Below, piece after piece: positions 34,211 to 42,923 of a stretch of DNA of 64,000 bases (its first letter is position 1; each line of letters starts with the position of its first letter). Source of the stretch: Sporolactobacillus nakayamae (GTDB lineage: Bacteria > Bacillota > Bacilli > Bacillales > Sporolactobacillaceae). The position numbers and the translations under genes were made by a program. The notes under the pieces are model-generated. The model saw only the letters and a list, made by a program, of their open reading frames with translations. It searched no databases and was not told where the DNA came from. The DNA lies in contig NZ_FOOY01000005.1 in the NCBI RefSeq assembly GCF_900113325.1, forward strand, positions 1-64,000. Reading direction: 5' to 3'.

Positions 34211-36136
34211 ATGATGCAAGAATCGACACTCACCCAGATACCTAACGGACATAATCCTTATCAGCGTATAAAAGATCTTTGGAAAAAACACGGCGAATTA
34301 ATCGCCGCATTGACCGGTGGTGGTTTGACACTTGTTGCCTACTTGCTGGGACTGATGAATGTTTCCTACAACTGGGTTCTGTATCCTGCAGCCTATCTTA
34401 TCGGCGGCTATTTTAAAACGAGGCAGGGAATTTCGGATACGATCCGAACCCGTCAGTTAAATGTGGAGCTGCTAATGATCACAGCTGCTATTGGAGCCGC
34501 ATGCATTAATCACTGGCTTGAAGGGGCAATCCTAATTTTCATTTTTGCACTTAGCGGTGCACTCGAAACCTACTCGACTGCCAAGAGCACAAATGCCTTA
34601 TCCGCGCTAATGAATTTGCAGCCTGAAGTCGCACGTCTCGTCGCGAATGGCAATGAGACAATGGTCTCAGTAACTAAGATACAACCCAGCGACATCGTTC
34701 TCATTAAACCAGGTGAACGTATTCCTGCTGATGGCGTGATCATTAACGGTGAAACGACAGTTAATGAGGCAACCATGACCGGCGAGTCAGTGCCTGTCTA
34801 TAAAAAAAGCGGAGAAAAATTAATGGCTGGAACGATGAATCTGGACGGAAGTGTCTATGCACGTGTGACCCAACGAAACAGCGATTCCTTATTCAGCAAG
34901 ATTCTGGAACTCGTTCAATCAGCACAAAAAGAGAAAGCGCCAACGCAGCTATTTATTGATCGTTTCGAGAAAACCTATGTAAAAATTGTTCTTATAACCA
35001 CCGCATTCATGTTGTTCGCACCACATTTTTTATTTGGCTGGTCATGGAGTGAGACCATCTACCGGGCTATGGTTCTGCTTGTAGTCGCCTCACCATGTGC
35101 GCTCGTTGCCTCAACCACGCCGGCTGTTCTTTCCGCCGTTGCTTACGGCGCTCGGCGCGGCATTCTTATCAAAGGCGGGATTCATTTGGAACAACTGGCG
35201 ATGATTAAAGTGATTGCCTTTGATAAAACCGGAACCATAACTAAGGGGACACCCGAAGTCACGCGATTCATTAATATGAGCGATAAGGATGACTTACTAT
35301 TTCTCAATCACATCGCCGCGATCGAAAACCAATCCTCTCACCCACTCGGAAAAGCAATCGTAGCTTATGCAGAAAAAGCATCAAACGACATGACATTGCC
35401 TCCAGTAGAAAGCATTAAAGTGCAACCGGGATATGGCGTTGCGGGACGTGTTGACAATGTGGATTATAAAATAGGTAAAACAGAAATGATGGATCCTGTA
35501 GCAATGCAGCAATTTAATGATGCAAATCAATCCTTTGGATCCGATGCAAGCGAAACTTTAGTTTATATAGCGTCTGGAGAGAAAGTTATCGGTGCCTTTG
35601 CCTTGAAAGACCAAATTAGAGATTCCGCTGTTGCCGCCATTAAGTCACTTAAGAGCTACGGCATTAAGACCGTCATGATTACCGGTGATAACGAGCGCAC
35701 CGCAGCCGCCGTACAAAAGGAATCAGGCGTCAGCAGTTACATTGCCAATTGCCTTCCTGAAAACAAAGCAATTGAAATCAAACGATTAAATAAGAACTAT
35801 GGGCATGTCGCCATGTGCGGTGACGGAATCAACGATACCCCGGCACTGGCACAAGCTTCAGTTGGTCTGGCTATGGGTGCCGGAAACGATGCAGCTCTAG
35901 AAACCGCAGACATCATCCTGATGAAAAATGATCTGACAAAAATAGCAGACGCGGTTCATCTTTCAAGGAAAATGAGTCGAATCGTTAAAACAAATATTTT
36001 CTTTGCCATGGCCATGATCGCATTTCTCATCGCCGTCAACTTTCTTCAATTTCTAACCATGCCGTTTGGCGTCGTTGGTCACGAAGGAAGCACAATCTTA
36101 GTCATTCTGAATGGATTAAGATTGTTGCGTGGATAA
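34211..36136 (+). CDS. pfeT: P1B4-type metal-exporting ATPase (PfeT/ZosA-like)
   Basis: A ~641-residue heavy-metal P-type ATPase lacking an N-terminal metal-binding domain. The A-domain TGES, the TM4 metal site SPC (VVASPCALVAST), phosphorylation site DKTGT, nucleotide-domain HPLGKA and hinge GDGINDTPAL are intact. The C-terminal membrane motif GHEGST marks the P1B4 class. B. subtilis PfeT (earlier ZosA, YkvW) is such a protein, is PerR-controlled and exports Fe(II). Start ATG 34211 (or 34214) follows AAAGAAAGG. The frame is open upstream to 34031, but that part is the leader. Zn/Co/Cd specificity cannot be excluded. Confidence 0.85.
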   Translation: MMQESTLTQIPNGHNPYQRIKDLWKKHGELIAALTGGGLTLVAYLLGLMNVSYNWVLYPAAYLIGGYFKTRQGISDTIRTRQLNVELLMITAAIGAACINHWLEGAILIFIFALSGALETYSTAKSTNALSALMNLQPEVARLVANGNETMVSVTKIQPSDIVLIKPGERIPADGVIINGETTVNEATMTGESVPVYKKSGEKLMAGTMNLDGSVYARVTQRNSDSLFSKILELVQSAQKEKAPTQLFIDRFEKTYVKIVLITTAFMLFAPHFLFGWSWSETIYRAMVLLVVASPCALVASTTPAVLSAVAYGARRGILIKGGIHLEQLAMIKVIAFDKTGTITKGTPEVTRFINMSDKDDLLFLNHIAAIENQSSHPLGKAIVAYAEKASNDMTLPPVESIKVQPGYGVAGRVDNVDYKIGKTEMMDPVAMQQFNDANQSFGSDASETLVYIASGEKVIGAFALKDQIRDSAVAAIKSLKSYGIKTVMITGDNERTAAAVQKESGVSSYIANCLPENKAIEIKRLNKNYGHVAMCGDGINDTPALAQASVGLAMGAGNDAALETADIILMKNDLTKIADAVHLSRKMSRIVKTNIFFAMAMIAFLIAVNFLQFLTMPFGVVGHEGSTILVILNGLRLLRG

Positions 36137-36148
36137 AACTTATTAACG

Positions 36149-36183
36149 AAAACGAGCCCCTATCATTTAATGGGCTCGTTTTT
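36149..36183. terminator. Bidirectional terminator between the pfeT-like gene and yfkH
   Basis: An AAAACGAGCCC/GGGCTCGTTTT stem with T-runs on both strands sits between convergent genes. It overlaps the last codons of yfkH. Confidence 0.88.
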
Positions 36184-37002
36184 GAGTTGATGTATAATCG
36201 CGTTGATCTGACCTCCGATAATGATTGTGATCGCAGTCAGATAGAACCAGAGCATCAGTACAATGATTCCTCCAAGCGTGCCGTATGTAGAAGCATAGTT
36301 ACCGAAATAGCGAACATAAAATGAAAAACCATAGGATACAACTTGCCAGCTGGTACCTGCAATCACAGCACCGACCATCACCTCATCCATCTTCAACTTC
36401 ATATTGGGGCCGAGTCGATAGAGAAAGGCGAAGATGATAATGATCACGCAGAAGGTAACCAGTGTGCTGATGACCGACCACATATCTGCGAAAGTATGTG
36501 AAAGACCAATATGGTCAAATAAAATTCTTGCCAGCCCTGCTGAAATCACATTGACTGCCAATGTCATGGCAATGGCGAAAATCATGGCGACAGTGAAGCA
36601 CATAGCCAGCAAACGTGTGAGAAAAAAAGAGCGTGATTCTTTAACTTGATATGCGCGATTCAGTGTACGCATGAGTGCGTTGATGGCACTTGATGCCGGC
36701 CACAAAGTCGCGATCACACCAAGCGAAAGCAGGCTGCCGCGTTTCGTAAAGACGCTATCCAGATTTTGATGGATGAGTGTGAGCACTTCTTTTGGAAGGT
36801 AAGCACCAATGAGCGAGATCAGCTGCGTTTGATCGAGTCCTAAATAAGGAATGATCGCAAATAAAAAAACAAACAGCGGAAAAAGCGACAACAAAAAATA
36901 GTAAGCCAATGTTGCCGCCAAATCCGCTGTATGGTCTTCAATAAATCGTTTGCCCAGAAGTCTCGCGAAGAGAAGAATGTTTTTTAACTTAATTTTCCCC
37001 AT
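36163..37002 (-). CDS. yfkH: YihY/BrkB-family membrane protein (YfkH)
   Basis: A 279-residue membrane protein with about six transmembrane helices. The YihY/BrkB pattern is clear: AATLAYYFLLSLFPLFVF, LWPASSAINALMRTLNRAY, VGAVIAGTSWQ and GTLGGIIVLMLWFYLTA. Older annotations as ribonuclease BN are wrong for this family. It is last in an order yfkJ-yfkI-yfkH identical to B. subtilis. Role unknown. Confidence 0.88.
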   Translation of the reverse strand: MGKIKLKNILLFARLLGKRFIEDHTADLAATLAYYFLLSLFPLFVFLFAIIPYLGLDQTQLISLIGAYLPKEVLTLIHQNLDSVFTKRGSLLSLGVIATLWPASSAINALMRTLNRAYQVKESRSFFLTRLLAMCFTVAMIFAIAMTLAVNVISAGLARILFDHIGLSHTFADMWSVISTLVTFCVIIIIFAFLYRLGPNMKLKMDEVMVGAVIAGTSWQVVSYGFSFYVRYFGNYASTYGTLGGIIVLMLWFYLTAITIIIGGQINAIIHQLKNEPIK

Positions 37003-37042
37003 TTTTCCCCATCCCCGGTCTCTCTGTACTTAAAGAAACTTA

Positions 37043-37600
37043 TTACGAATGATGAACGGAATGTTTTTTAATTCCGTTCTTATTTTGTTGCTCCGTACTA
37101 GAAGCCGAATGAATATGCTTCTGGTTAACTGAGCGCGGCATCGTACCCGGATTAGGCACCGATGTCTCATTCTCCAACCTGTGGAGCGCGTCTGCCTCAG
37201 TATCGATCAATACTGGTTCTTGGTAATTGGCAATGTTTTTCCCGGATTGCTTGATTTTTCCAGCCATCTCGGCAAGCTCACTTCCAACTTCCATAACGTA
37301 CTGATACGTGTCGCTCGTGCTTGTTCGCGCTTTTTCAACACGGTCGATCATTTGTTGAAAGTCATCCGACACTTCGCGCGCAAGCCCTTTAAGGCGAGTA
37401 CCGGTGACCTGCATGTATTTGCCAACTTGATCCGGATGCTGATACACCGTACGCATCATTTTCCCGCCATTACTTGCCGCTGTCGACAGATGATGACCCC
37501 ATACCGATCGTGTCTCGCGGCTCATCAGTGACAGACCGCAGCCAACCATGCCGCCGATCAGCATGAATTTGCCCATCTGGCTTTTGCCATAAACACTCAT
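37043..37600 (-). CDS. yfkI: YfkI-like / YtxH-like membrane-associated protein
   Basis: A 185-residue protein with one N-terminal hydrophobic segment (GKFMLIGGMVGCGLSLMS), then a long amphipathic helical part containing LAREVSDDFQQMIDRVEKA and a low-complexity His/Asn/Gln-rich tail. The architecture resembles YtxH-domain proteins. Start ATG 37600 follows GAGGGGGCAGAATCTG; a longer frame to 37684 lacks support. It lies between yfkJ and yfkH homologues, hence the symbol, which rests on position more than on sequence. Confidence 0.65.
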   Translation of the reverse strand: MSVYGKSQMGKFMLIGGMVGCGLSLMSRETRSVWGHHLSTAASNGGKMMRTVYQHPDQVGKYMQVTGTRLKGLAREVSDDFQQMIDRVEKARTSTSDTYQYVMEVGSELAEMAGKIKQSGKNIANYQEPVLIDTEADALHRLENETSVPNPGTMPRSVNQKHIHSASSTEQQNKNGIKKHSVHHS

Positions 37601-37719
37601 CAGATTCTGCCCCCTCGCAGTAGCGTAATCCTTAAAAGGATCACACGGATAGTCTGCGCACACCCGATCATTAATATGAGGCAATCAGTAGAAGAGGCAG
37701 TTGCTAAATAGTGGTGGAT

Positions 37720-38187
37720 TTAGTGTTCTCCAGCCGAAATCTGTTCAAGTAATTGCTCAGTCCCGCGGTCAATCAGGTCATATACTTCATCAAAGTTTCC
37801 TGTGTAATAAGGATCCGGAACATCTGCTTGCGGCCGATCATGAAGCAATGCCATAAATCGGCTGATCTTCTCCTTGTAACGCGCTCCGGCCATCTTGAGC
37901 AGATCCTGCTCATTCTGTTGATCCATCGCGATGATACGATCGAATTTTTCAAAATCAATTGGTTTCAATTGCCGCGCCTTAATCTGGTCAAAAGAGATGC
38001 CGGATGCCGTGAGCCTCTTTTGTGTTCCGCGATGCGGCGGATCACCGATATGCCAATCGCCGGTTCCTGCGGAGTCCACACTAATCTTATCGGAAAGTCC
38101 CGCCTTAGCTACCTTCATTCGCATCACAGCTTCGGCCATAGGCGATCGGCAAATATTTCCAAGACAAACAAAAAGCACGCGCATCAT
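37720..38187 (-). CDS. yfkJ: Low-molecular-weight protein tyrosine phosphatase (YfkJ)
   Basis: A 155-residue LMW-PTP. The P-loop is at the N-terminus (VCLGNICRSPMAEAV; nucleophilic Cys at about residue 8, Arg at 14), and the general-acid Asp lies in VPDPYYTGN. B. subtilis YfkJ is an active phosphatase that contributes to stress resilience, including ethanol stress. The start follows AGGAGAGAAT. First gene of the yfkJIH set. Confidence 0.93.
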   Translation of the reverse strand: MMRVLFVCLGNICRSPMAEAVMRMKVAKAGLSDKISVDSAGTGDWHIGDPPHRGTQKRLTASGISFDQIKARQLKPIDFEKFDRIIAMDQQNEQDLLKMAGARYKEKISRFMALLHDRPQADVPDPYYTGNFDEVYDLIDRGTEQLLEQISAGEH

Positions 38188-38301
38188 ATTCTCTCCTTAA
38201 TGAAATCCTACGTACATCATAACAATAAATTCAGGAACAACAAAATCTAACGGTTCATTGACTATGCTACAATACTTACAGATGCAGAAAGAAGGGGAAC
38301 A

Positions 38302-40089
38302 ATGAAGACATTGAATAAGCAGTGGGAGCTCGACTCCATTTTTCAAGGAGGTTCCACATCAAGCACATTTCGCACTTTTTTAGATGAACTGCAGCAAGAA
38401 ATCGGCCAATTTAATCGAAAATTGGAAACCATTACAGCTCCATTTACTGTCCATGATGCCGAGGCATTTACTCAGATCGTCATGACTTATGAAGCTTTGA
38501 ACAAACAACTAAACGAAGCCGGCGCTTTTGTCGAGTGTTTATCCGCACAAAACATCAAAGATCCGAATGCCTCATTGGCTAATAATCGGACTCAGAGACT
38601 CAGTGCCGAATTAGACGCCTGCACGAGTTTGTTTGAGAATATGCTGCGACAAATTTCAGATTCCAACTGGAACGGTTTGCTTCAAAACGGTGATTTAAAA
38701 GAGGTGCAATTCGCGCTTCGTGAAAAAAGAGAACTTTCGCGGAAGAAACTCGGATCCGACCAGGAACAGCTGATTAGCGGACTCGCGGTTGACGGCTATC
38801 ATGCTTGGGAAGACCTTTATTACAGCTTGATCGGAAAAATGGAAATCACGATTGATCGCAATGGAAAGAAAGAGAAGATATCCGTCAGCCAGGCAAACAA
38901 CTTGATTGATGACTCCGATCGCTCTGTTCGCCGCACGGCCTTCGATGCCTTAGAATCCGCCTGGTCCGAGAATGCAGATCTGTTCGCAGCTACATTGAAC
39001 CACATTGCGGGATTCCGGATTGCGGTTTATAAAGCGCGCGGTTGGGACAATATAATCGATGAACCTTTGGATTACAATCGAATGTCGGAACAGACTTTGA
39101 CAACCATGTGGGCCGCAGTTGATCACTATAAACCGAAGCTTGCGACGTTTATGAAGCGCAAAGCAGAGTTGCTCAAGCTAGAGAAGCTCTCATGGTTTGA
39201 TGTTGATGCCCCGCTTACGCAAAGCAGTGAAAAATTAACGTATGAAGACGCCGCGGAATTCATCATGCAGCATTTTGGCTCGTTCAATCCAAGCATGGCG
39301 TCGTTTGCCAAGCAAGCTTTGGAAAAACGCTGGATTGAAGCAGAAAATCGGGCAAACAAGCGGCCAGGCGGCTTCTGCACGAATTTTCCAATCTCCGAAC
39401 AGTCACGAATTTTCATGACATTTAGCGGCACTGCCTCAAACCGGTCGACACTTGCCCATGAACTGGGTCATGCGTACCATCAATCACTCATGAACAGGCT
39501 GCCTTACCTTTCACAAAACTACGCGATGAATGTTGCGGAAACAGCGTCCACTTTCTCTGAAATGATTGTCAGTGACGCAGCAAAATCAGCCGCCAAAACA
39601 AAAGAAGAACGGATTGCGTTCTTATCCGATAAATTAGAGCGGTGCGTGGCCTTGCTTATGAATATTCATGCCCGTTTCCTATTTGAAACCCGTTTTTATG
39701 AAGAGCGCAAGCAAGGCGTGGTCGGTGTTGAACGTTTGAATCAGCTGATGACCGATGCAGAACGTGAAGCTTATCTCGACACTTTAGATGTTTACCATCC
39801 CACGTTTTGGGCGTCTAAGCTTCACTTTTACATCACCAATTGGCCGTTTTACAATTTTCCCTACACATTTGGCTTCTTGTTTAGTACAGGGATTTATGTT
39901 CAGGCACTTCAAGAAGGTCCCGCGTTCGCTGAAAAATATAATGCGCTGTTGCGTGATACCGGCCGCATGACGACGGAACAGCTCGCCCAGCAGCATCTCG
40001 GTGTTGATTTGACAAAGCCTGATTTTTGGTCCTCAGCACTGGACTATCTGATGCGCGACGTTGATGAATTCTTAGAACTGACGAAGTAA
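38302..40089 (+). CDS. M3-family oligoendopeptidase (PepF-like)
   Basis: A 595-residue zinc metallopeptidase. The HExxH motif is seen in STLAHELGHAYHQSL, and the downstream Glu ligand in NVAETASTFSEMI. The N-terminal helical PepF/M3 domain and the closing region (GVDLTKPDFWSSALDY) are typical. It degrades short cytosolic peptides. Start ATG 38302 follows AAAGAAGGGG. An extended -10 (TGCTACAAT) lies about 30 bp upstream. It stands alone, divergent from yfkJ. Confidence 0.92.
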   Translation: MKTLNKQWELDSIFQGGSTSSTFRTFLDELQQEIGQFNRKLETITAPFTVHDAEAFTQIVMTYEALNKQLNEAGAFVECLSAQNIKDPNASLANNRTQRLSAELDACTSLFENMLRQISDSNWNGLLQNGDLKEVQFALREKRELSRKKLGSDQEQLISGLAVDGYHAWEDLYYSLIGKMEITIDRNGKKEKISVSQANNLIDDSDRSVRRTAFDALESAWSENADLFAATLNHIAGFRIAVYKARGWDNIIDEPLDYNRMSEQTLTTMWAAVDHYKPKLATFMKRKAELLKLEKLSWFDVDAPLTQSSEKLTYEDAAEFIMQHFGSFNPSMASFAKQALEKRWIEAENRANKRPGGFCTNFPISEQSRIFMTFSGTASNRSTLAHELGHAYHQSLMNRLPYLSQNYAMNVAETASTFSEMIVSDAAKSAAKTKEERIAFLSDKLERCVALLMNIHARFLFETRFYEERKQGVVGVERLNQLMTDAEREAYLDTLDVYHPTFWASKLHFYITNWPFYNFPYTFGFLFSTGIYVQALQEGPAFAEKYNALLRDTGRMTTEQLAQQHLGVDLTKPDFWSSALDYLMRDVDEFLELTK

Positions 40090-40129
40090 AAGGGAAATGA
40101 ACGAATACCGCCGATAAAGGACTCAATCA

Positions 40130-40290
40130 TAGATAATGAAACATTTTCTATGTACAATGAAATTAATAACAAATAATAATAATTTTAATTTATTTTTCAT
40201 GCTGCCATCCAATCGGACGGCAGCATGTCCCATTTTAAGGGTTATGAAGATGATTACTATTCTCATTTGCACATCATTTTTTCACTTTAA
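40130..40290 (+). promoter_or_regulatory. Promoter and structured leader of the VIT1 gene (module copy 2)
   Basis: Promoter TAGATA-17-TACAAT (40130-40158), then GAAATT, an AT-rich palindrome TAATAATAATTTTAA (40174-40188), the hairpin ATGCTGCC...GGCAGCAT (40199-40226), and TTTTAAGGGTTATGAAGATG... ending TCTCATTT (40233-40268). The -10 to hairpin distance is 41 nt, against 43 nt in copy 1. A 21-codon frame starts at ATG 40225 (MSHFKGYEDDYYSHLHIIFS...) and ends at 40290. It matches the copy 1 translation FKGFDDDYYSQL with most base changes at third codon positions. No ribosome binding site precedes it. Confidence 0.6.
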
Positions 40291-40313
40291 CTTGTAAAGA
40301 GAGGTCTATGATT

Positions 40314-40991
40314 ATGGAACATGCGGCAAACAGAATGAATCAAAGATTGAATGTGCTTCGCGCAGGTGTTCTCGGCGCGAATGACGGCATTGTATCAACA
40401 GCGGGCATCGTTATCGGCGTCGCAGGAGCAACAACGAATACAACGACCTTGTTAATTTCCGGATTGGCCGGCCTTGTCGCAGGAGCGCTGTCTATGGGCG
40501 GTGGAGAGTTTGTCTCCGTCAGCACCCAAAAAGATACCGAAAAAGCCGTTGTCGAGGCAGAAAAAATCAGGCTTAGAGACGACTATGATGGCGAAGTCCA
40601 AGAACTGGCTCAGATCTACATCAAAAACGGTCTGTCCGAAGAATTATCGAGAAAAGTGGCTGTCGAATTAATGAACAAGGATGCACTCGGCGCTCATGCC
40701 ACTGCTGAACTAGGCGTAAACCCGAACGAATATGTCAATCCGTGGTACGCGGCTTTGTCATCGATGATCTCTTTCACAATTGGCGCAATCCTTCCCTTTC
40801 TGTCCATTCTGCTTTTTCCTGAATCTGAACGCGTCTTATTCACTTTTATTACCGTTCTCATCGCATTAGCCATGACCGGGTTTGTCAGTGCAAAATTAGG
40901 AGGCGCTCCGAAACGCCCGGCGATTATCAGAAACGTCCTGGTCGGGGCATTGACAATGGCCATCACCTACACAGTCGGCAACCTTGTATAA
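40314..40991 (+). CDS. VIT1/CCC1-family iron/manganese transporter
   Basis: A ~225-residue protein with five predicted transmembrane helices. The VIT signature is clear: LRAGVLGANDGIVSTAGIV at the start and LSMGGGEFVSVSTQKDTEKA in the first domain. A central acidic helical insertion (about residues 78-140) is the cytosolic metal-binding part. Members move Fe(II) or Mn(II) out of the cytosol. I use ATG 40314, 9 nt after GAGG; ATG 40308 is only 3 nt from it. The shared leader with the pfeT-like gene suggests joint control by metal or peroxide. Confidence 0.88.
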   Translation: MEHAANRMNQRLNVLRAGVLGANDGIVSTAGIVIGVAGATTNTTTLLISGLAGLVAGALSMGGGEFVSVSTQKDTEKAVVEAEKIRLRDDYDGEVQELAQIYIKNGLSEELSRKVAVELMNKDALGAHATAELGVNPNEYVNPWYAALSSMISFTIGAILPFLSILLFPESERVLFTFITVLIALAMTGFVSAKLGGAPKRPAIIRNVLVGALTMAITYTVGNLV

Positions 40992-41157
40992 GAGATTTTC
41001 CTGATCTGTTACGACTTAAACAAGGTAAGCGAAACATGGATTGTGTTTCCCCCATTCAGAATTTTTCAGTTATAATGGTCTATAGATTAATCGGATCCCG
41101 TTATTCATCAATTGAAGATAAGGGAGAAGACTTCAGGCCTGGAGAGGGGAACGCAAA

Positions 41158-42894
41158 GTGGAAAGCAACAGACAACTACTGATTCGGCGTATCCGTACGG
41201 CTTCAAAAAAAGAGTCGGCGGATTTAGTTATAAAGAACGGTAAAATCATTGATGTATTCAGCGGAGAACTTCTGCAAACAGACGTTGCCATTGCGGACGG
41301 TATGATCGTCGGGCTTGGTAACTATGAGGGAAAAAAAATGATTGATGCGAGAGGGAAAATAATTAGTCCCTCTCTAATTGACGCTCATGTGCATATTGAA
41401 TCGTCAATGCTGACGCCTGGCGCATTTTCCGATGTACTTGCCGCCCATGGGGTAACAGCTGCAATCACCGATCCGCATGAAATCGCCAATGTGCTTGGTG
41501 CGGATGGCATTCGTTTCATGCTGGAACGTGCAAAAGAAAGCAGCATTGATCTCTACGTCATGCTGCCTTCATCAGTACCGGCAACTTCGTTTGAACATAA
41601 CGGTGCAACACTGGATGCGGCTGATTTAGAGCCTCTATTCCAGTATGAGAACGTTCTCGGTCTTGCGGAGGTCATGGATTTTCCCGCTGTGTTGAACGCA
41701 GATCCAAAGATGGTTGATAAGCTGGCAATGACACAAAAGCATAGCTGGCGTATTGACGGTCATGCGGCGGGACTGGACGCTCGCGGTGTAAACGTGTATA
41801 AAGCCGCCGGCATTCGCACAGACCATGAATGTGTGAATAGCGATGAAGCTCAGGACCGTTTATCACGCGGTCTCTATGTCATGATTCGCCAAGGCACGGT
41901 TGCCAAAGATCTGCCACAGCTGATCTCTCTAGTCAATGAAACCAATAGCCGCCGCTTCCTCTTCTGTACCGATGACAAGTATCCGGACGATCTGATCCGC
42001 GAAGGCAGCGTTGATCATAATGTGCGTCTGGCAATAGAAAGCGGACTTGATCCGATCACTTGCATTAAAATGGCGTCACTTAATGCGGCTGAGTGCTATG
42101 GGTTCCGTGAAAAAGGGGCCATCGCTCCAGGATATGAGGCCAATTTCCTGCTTCTTGACGACTTGGATCATTTCTCAATCCATCAAGTCTACGCGCATGG
42201 ACAACTCGTCGCTGAGAACGGGAAAACAGTTCTTGCTCATACTGATTCTTCAATAAAAGCCGAAGAACATCCGCTGATATGGTCGGAACTTTCACAAGAA
42301 CAGTTCACGATTTCATTAGGTTCAGAGCGAAAAGCGCATGTGATTGGAATTATTCCAAATAGTCTCGTAACCCGTGATCTTGTCGAACAGGTGCCGACAC
42401 AAAATGGACAATTCACTTTTTCAAAGGATAATGACTATTTGAAGCTAGCTGTTATTGAACGGCATAAAGGTTTGGGCACCATTGGTCTGGCAATTGTAAA
42501 AGGGTTTGGGATGAAGTCAGGTGCACTAGCGACAACGATCGCTCATGATTCTCATAATTTAGTTGTGACGGGCTGCAGTGATCAAGATATCATGGCTGCC
42601 GCTGAACGTTTGAAGGAAATTGATGGTGGAATGATTGTCGTCAATAATGGAAAGATACTTGCAGAGCTTGCGCTGCCGATCGCGGGTCTGATGACTGACA
42701 CGCCGGCAAAACAAGTAGCTGAAGCGTTAAAAAAATTGCGAGAGGCAGCGTCCTCGCTAGGCGTCTCCGAATCCTTTAATCCGTTTCTAACCTTATCGTT
42801 CCTAAGCCTGCCTGTTATCCCGGATTTGAAACTGACGGATACCGGCCTATTTGACGTACGTGCTTTTAAACATATCTCTGTTTCTGCAGATTAA
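41158..42894 (+). CDS. adeC: Adenine deaminase (AdeC)
   Basis: A 578-residue amidohydrolase that converts adenine to hypoxanthine and ammonia in purine salvage. The metal-binding HVHIESSMLTP, GVTAAITDPHEIANV, GHAAGL and TDHE motifs and the AdeC C-terminal domain (ERHKGLGTIGLAIVKGFGM, then IAHDSHNLVVTG) are all present. The start is GTG 41158, 7 nt after GAGAGGGGA. A TATAAT at about 41072 is a likely -10. No purine riboswitch was recognised upstream. Confidence 0.95.
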   Translation: MESNRQLLIRRIRTASKKESADLVIKNGKIIDVFSGELLQTDVAIADGMIVGLGNYEGKKMIDARGKIISPSLIDAHVHIESSMLTPGAFSDVLAAHGVTAAITDPHEIANVLGADGIRFMLERAKESSIDLYVMLPSSVPATSFEHNGATLDAADLEPLFQYENVLGLAEVMDFPAVLNADPKMVDKLAMTQKHSWRIDGHAAGLDARGVNVYKAAGIRTDHECVNSDEAQDRLSRGLYVMIRQGTVAKDLPQLISLVNETNSRRFLFCTDDKYPDDLIREGSVDHNVRLAIESGLDPITCIKMASLNAAECYGFREKGAIAPGYEANFLLLDDLDHFSIHQVYAHGQLVAENGKTVLAHTDSSIKAEEHPLIWSELSQEQFTISLGSERKAHVIGIIPNSLVTRDLVEQVPTQNGQFTFSKDNDYLKLAVIERHKGLGTIGLAIVKGFGMKSGALATTIAHDSHNLVVTGCSDQDIMAAAERLKEIDGGMIVVNNGKILAELALPIAGLMTDTPAKQVAEALKKLREAASSLGVSESFNPFLTLSFLSLPVIPDLKLTDTGLFDVRAFKHISVSAD

Positions 42895-42923
42895 CGAACG
42901 TATTTTCTTGAGGAGGATTTTTC

